A DNA stretch of 64,000 bases from Kineococcus xinjiangensis (GTDB lineage Bacteria; Actinomycetota; Actinomycetes; Actinomycetales; Kineococcaceae): positions 186,001 to 250,000 of the forward strand of contig NZ_PTJD01000003.1 in assembly GCF_002934625.1 (NCBI RefSeq), given 5' to 3'. Of the stretch, positions 63,238-64,000 are shown one piece after another. Both the position numbers and the translations under genes were made by a program. Below the pieces are notes generated by a model. The model worked only from the letters and a program-made list of their open reading frames with translations. It did no database searches and was not told the origin of the DNA. Numbering within the stretch: position 1 is the first letter of the stretch; every line of letters begins with the position of its first letter.

Positions 63238-64000
63238 TCAGGAGCCGCTCGGCTCGTCCTCCCGCGAGGAGGTGGCGCGCAGGCTGCCGGCGTGGGCCTT
63301 CGCCGAGGGGTCGCGGCGCGACTTCGCCAGGCTCGCCACCGTGGTGATGGTGAGGATGACGCCGATGACGACGAGGGACACCGGCGTGGAGATCTGCGGG
63401 GCGGAGTGCCAGATCGTGTGGGCCCAGTGCAGGACGAGCTTGAGGCCGATGAACGCCAGCACGAGCGCCAGACCGGTCGAGAGGTAGACCAGCCGGTCCA
63501 GCAGGCCCTGCACGAGGAAGTACAGCGCCCGCAGGCCGAGCAGGGCGAAGGCGTTGGCGGCGAAGACGATGAACGCCTCCTGCGTCACCCCGAAGACCGC
63601 GGGGATGGAGTCCAGGGCGAACAGCAGGTCCGTGCCGCCGATGGCGATGAGCACGACGAACAGCGGGGTCACCACCCGCTTCCCGTCCAGCCGCACCGTC
63701 AGCTTCCCGCCGTGGTACTCCGAGGTGGTGGGCAGCACCCGCTTCGTGGCGCGCACGAGCGCGTTGTCCTCGACGTCAGGGTCCTCGTTGCGGTGCCGGA
63801 AGAGCTGCACGGCCGTCCAGATCAGCAGCAGCCCGAACACCAGGAACATGAAGGAGAACAGGTTCAGCAGGGCCGCGCCGACCGCGATGAACGCCGCCCG
63901 CATGATGAGGGCGAGGACGATCCCGAAGGTGAGCACCTTCTGCTGGTGCTCCGCGGGCACGGCGAACGTCGTCATGATGATGACGAAGACGAAGAGGTTG
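63238..64000 (-). CDS. TerC-family integral membrane protein (partial, runs off right edge)
   Basis: The last 254 residues are visible; the N-terminus lies beyond 64000. Several helices are present, with the conserved acidic segments FALDSIPAVFGVTQEAFIVF and LVYLSTGLALVLAFIGLKLV. TerC proteins are linked to tellurite resistance and metal (manganese) export. The ATG near 63975 is internal, because the frame continues to the window end as NLFVFVII. The C-terminus is a charged cytosolic tail. Confidence 0.92.
   Translation of the reverse strand, partial: NLFVFVIIMTTFAVPAEHQQKVLTFGIVLALIMRAAFIAVGAALLNLFSFMFLVFGLLLIWTAVQLFRHRNEDPDVEDNALVRATKRVLPTTSEYHGGKLTVRLDGKRVVTPLFVVLIAIGGTDLLFALDSIPAVFGVTQEAFIVFAANAFALLGLRALYFLVQGLLDRLVYLSTGLALVLAFIGLKLVLHWAHTIWHSAPQISTPVSLVVIGVILTITTVASLAKSRRDPSAKAHAGSLRATSSREDEPSGS

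Overview
The window is a gene-dense stretch of a very GC-rich chromosome (roughly three quarters G+C). GTG and ATG starts are common, neighbouring genes often overlap by the four bases GTGA, and many genes show a -10 hexamer only 6-8 bases before the start codon. The gene content (glyA-folD, trpS, sdhCDAB, a nupABC-like nucleoside transporter with cdd and deoA, add, a phosphosugar mutase with purine nucleoside phosphorylase, LpdA, accA, maf, terC) is that of an actinobacterial core chromosome. Codon bias and gene order suggest a Kineosporiales or Kineococcus-like organism, but I cannot prove the genus.

Left part (1-26 kb). glyA-folD supply one-carbon units. They are followed by a GT-C type membrane protein, exonuclease III, a PPOX protein, a disulfide-type flavoprotein and a four-gene ABC-2 exporter set. 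A tightly overlapping lactose/galactose operon (GH42 beta-galactosidase, DeoR regulator, galT, galK) follows, with a clear -35/-10 promoter and a possible DeoR operator. Next come trpS, a 2H phosphoesterase, a YihY/BrkB membrane protein and a small SCO4848-type membrane protein. A repeat-rich gap precedes a zinc formaldehyde dehydrogenase, the sdhCDAB operon and a divergent manC.

Middle part (26-47 kb). This is a nucleoside uptake and salvage region. A BMP-family lipoprotein, a double ATPase and two permeases import nucleosides. Cytidine deaminase, thymidine phosphorylase, adenosine deaminase, purine nucleoside phosphorylase and a phosphohexose/pentose mutase then process them. Interspersed are a diguanylate cyclase, two degenerate aldehyde-dehydrogenase-like proteins, a PHP-domain protein, a membrane protein with four extracellular repeats and a DrrAB-like exporter. 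The cytidine deaminase is unusual because its N-terminus is encoded by six exact 15-bp repeats.

Right part (47-64 kb). From 47.0 to 55.15 kb lies an accessory block between genes that I recall as neighbours in other actinomycetes. It holds a lipoprotein, three adjacent disrupted genes (one with a MerR-type promoter), small enzymes, a TmrB-like P-loop kinase and an ECF sigma factor with its YCII partner. The core then resumes with GGCT, LpdA and a TRIC channel. An intact IS5-family element sits just behind the accA stop codon, followed by accA, maf, a DUF885 protein and the start of terC, which runs off the right edge.

I saw no rRNA, tRNA, CRISPR array or recognisable defence system. The most interesting items are the repeat-extended cytidine deaminase, the ABAB repeat surface protein, the paired ALDH pseudoenzymes, and the decaying 48-50 kb segment with its orphan MerR-type promoter.
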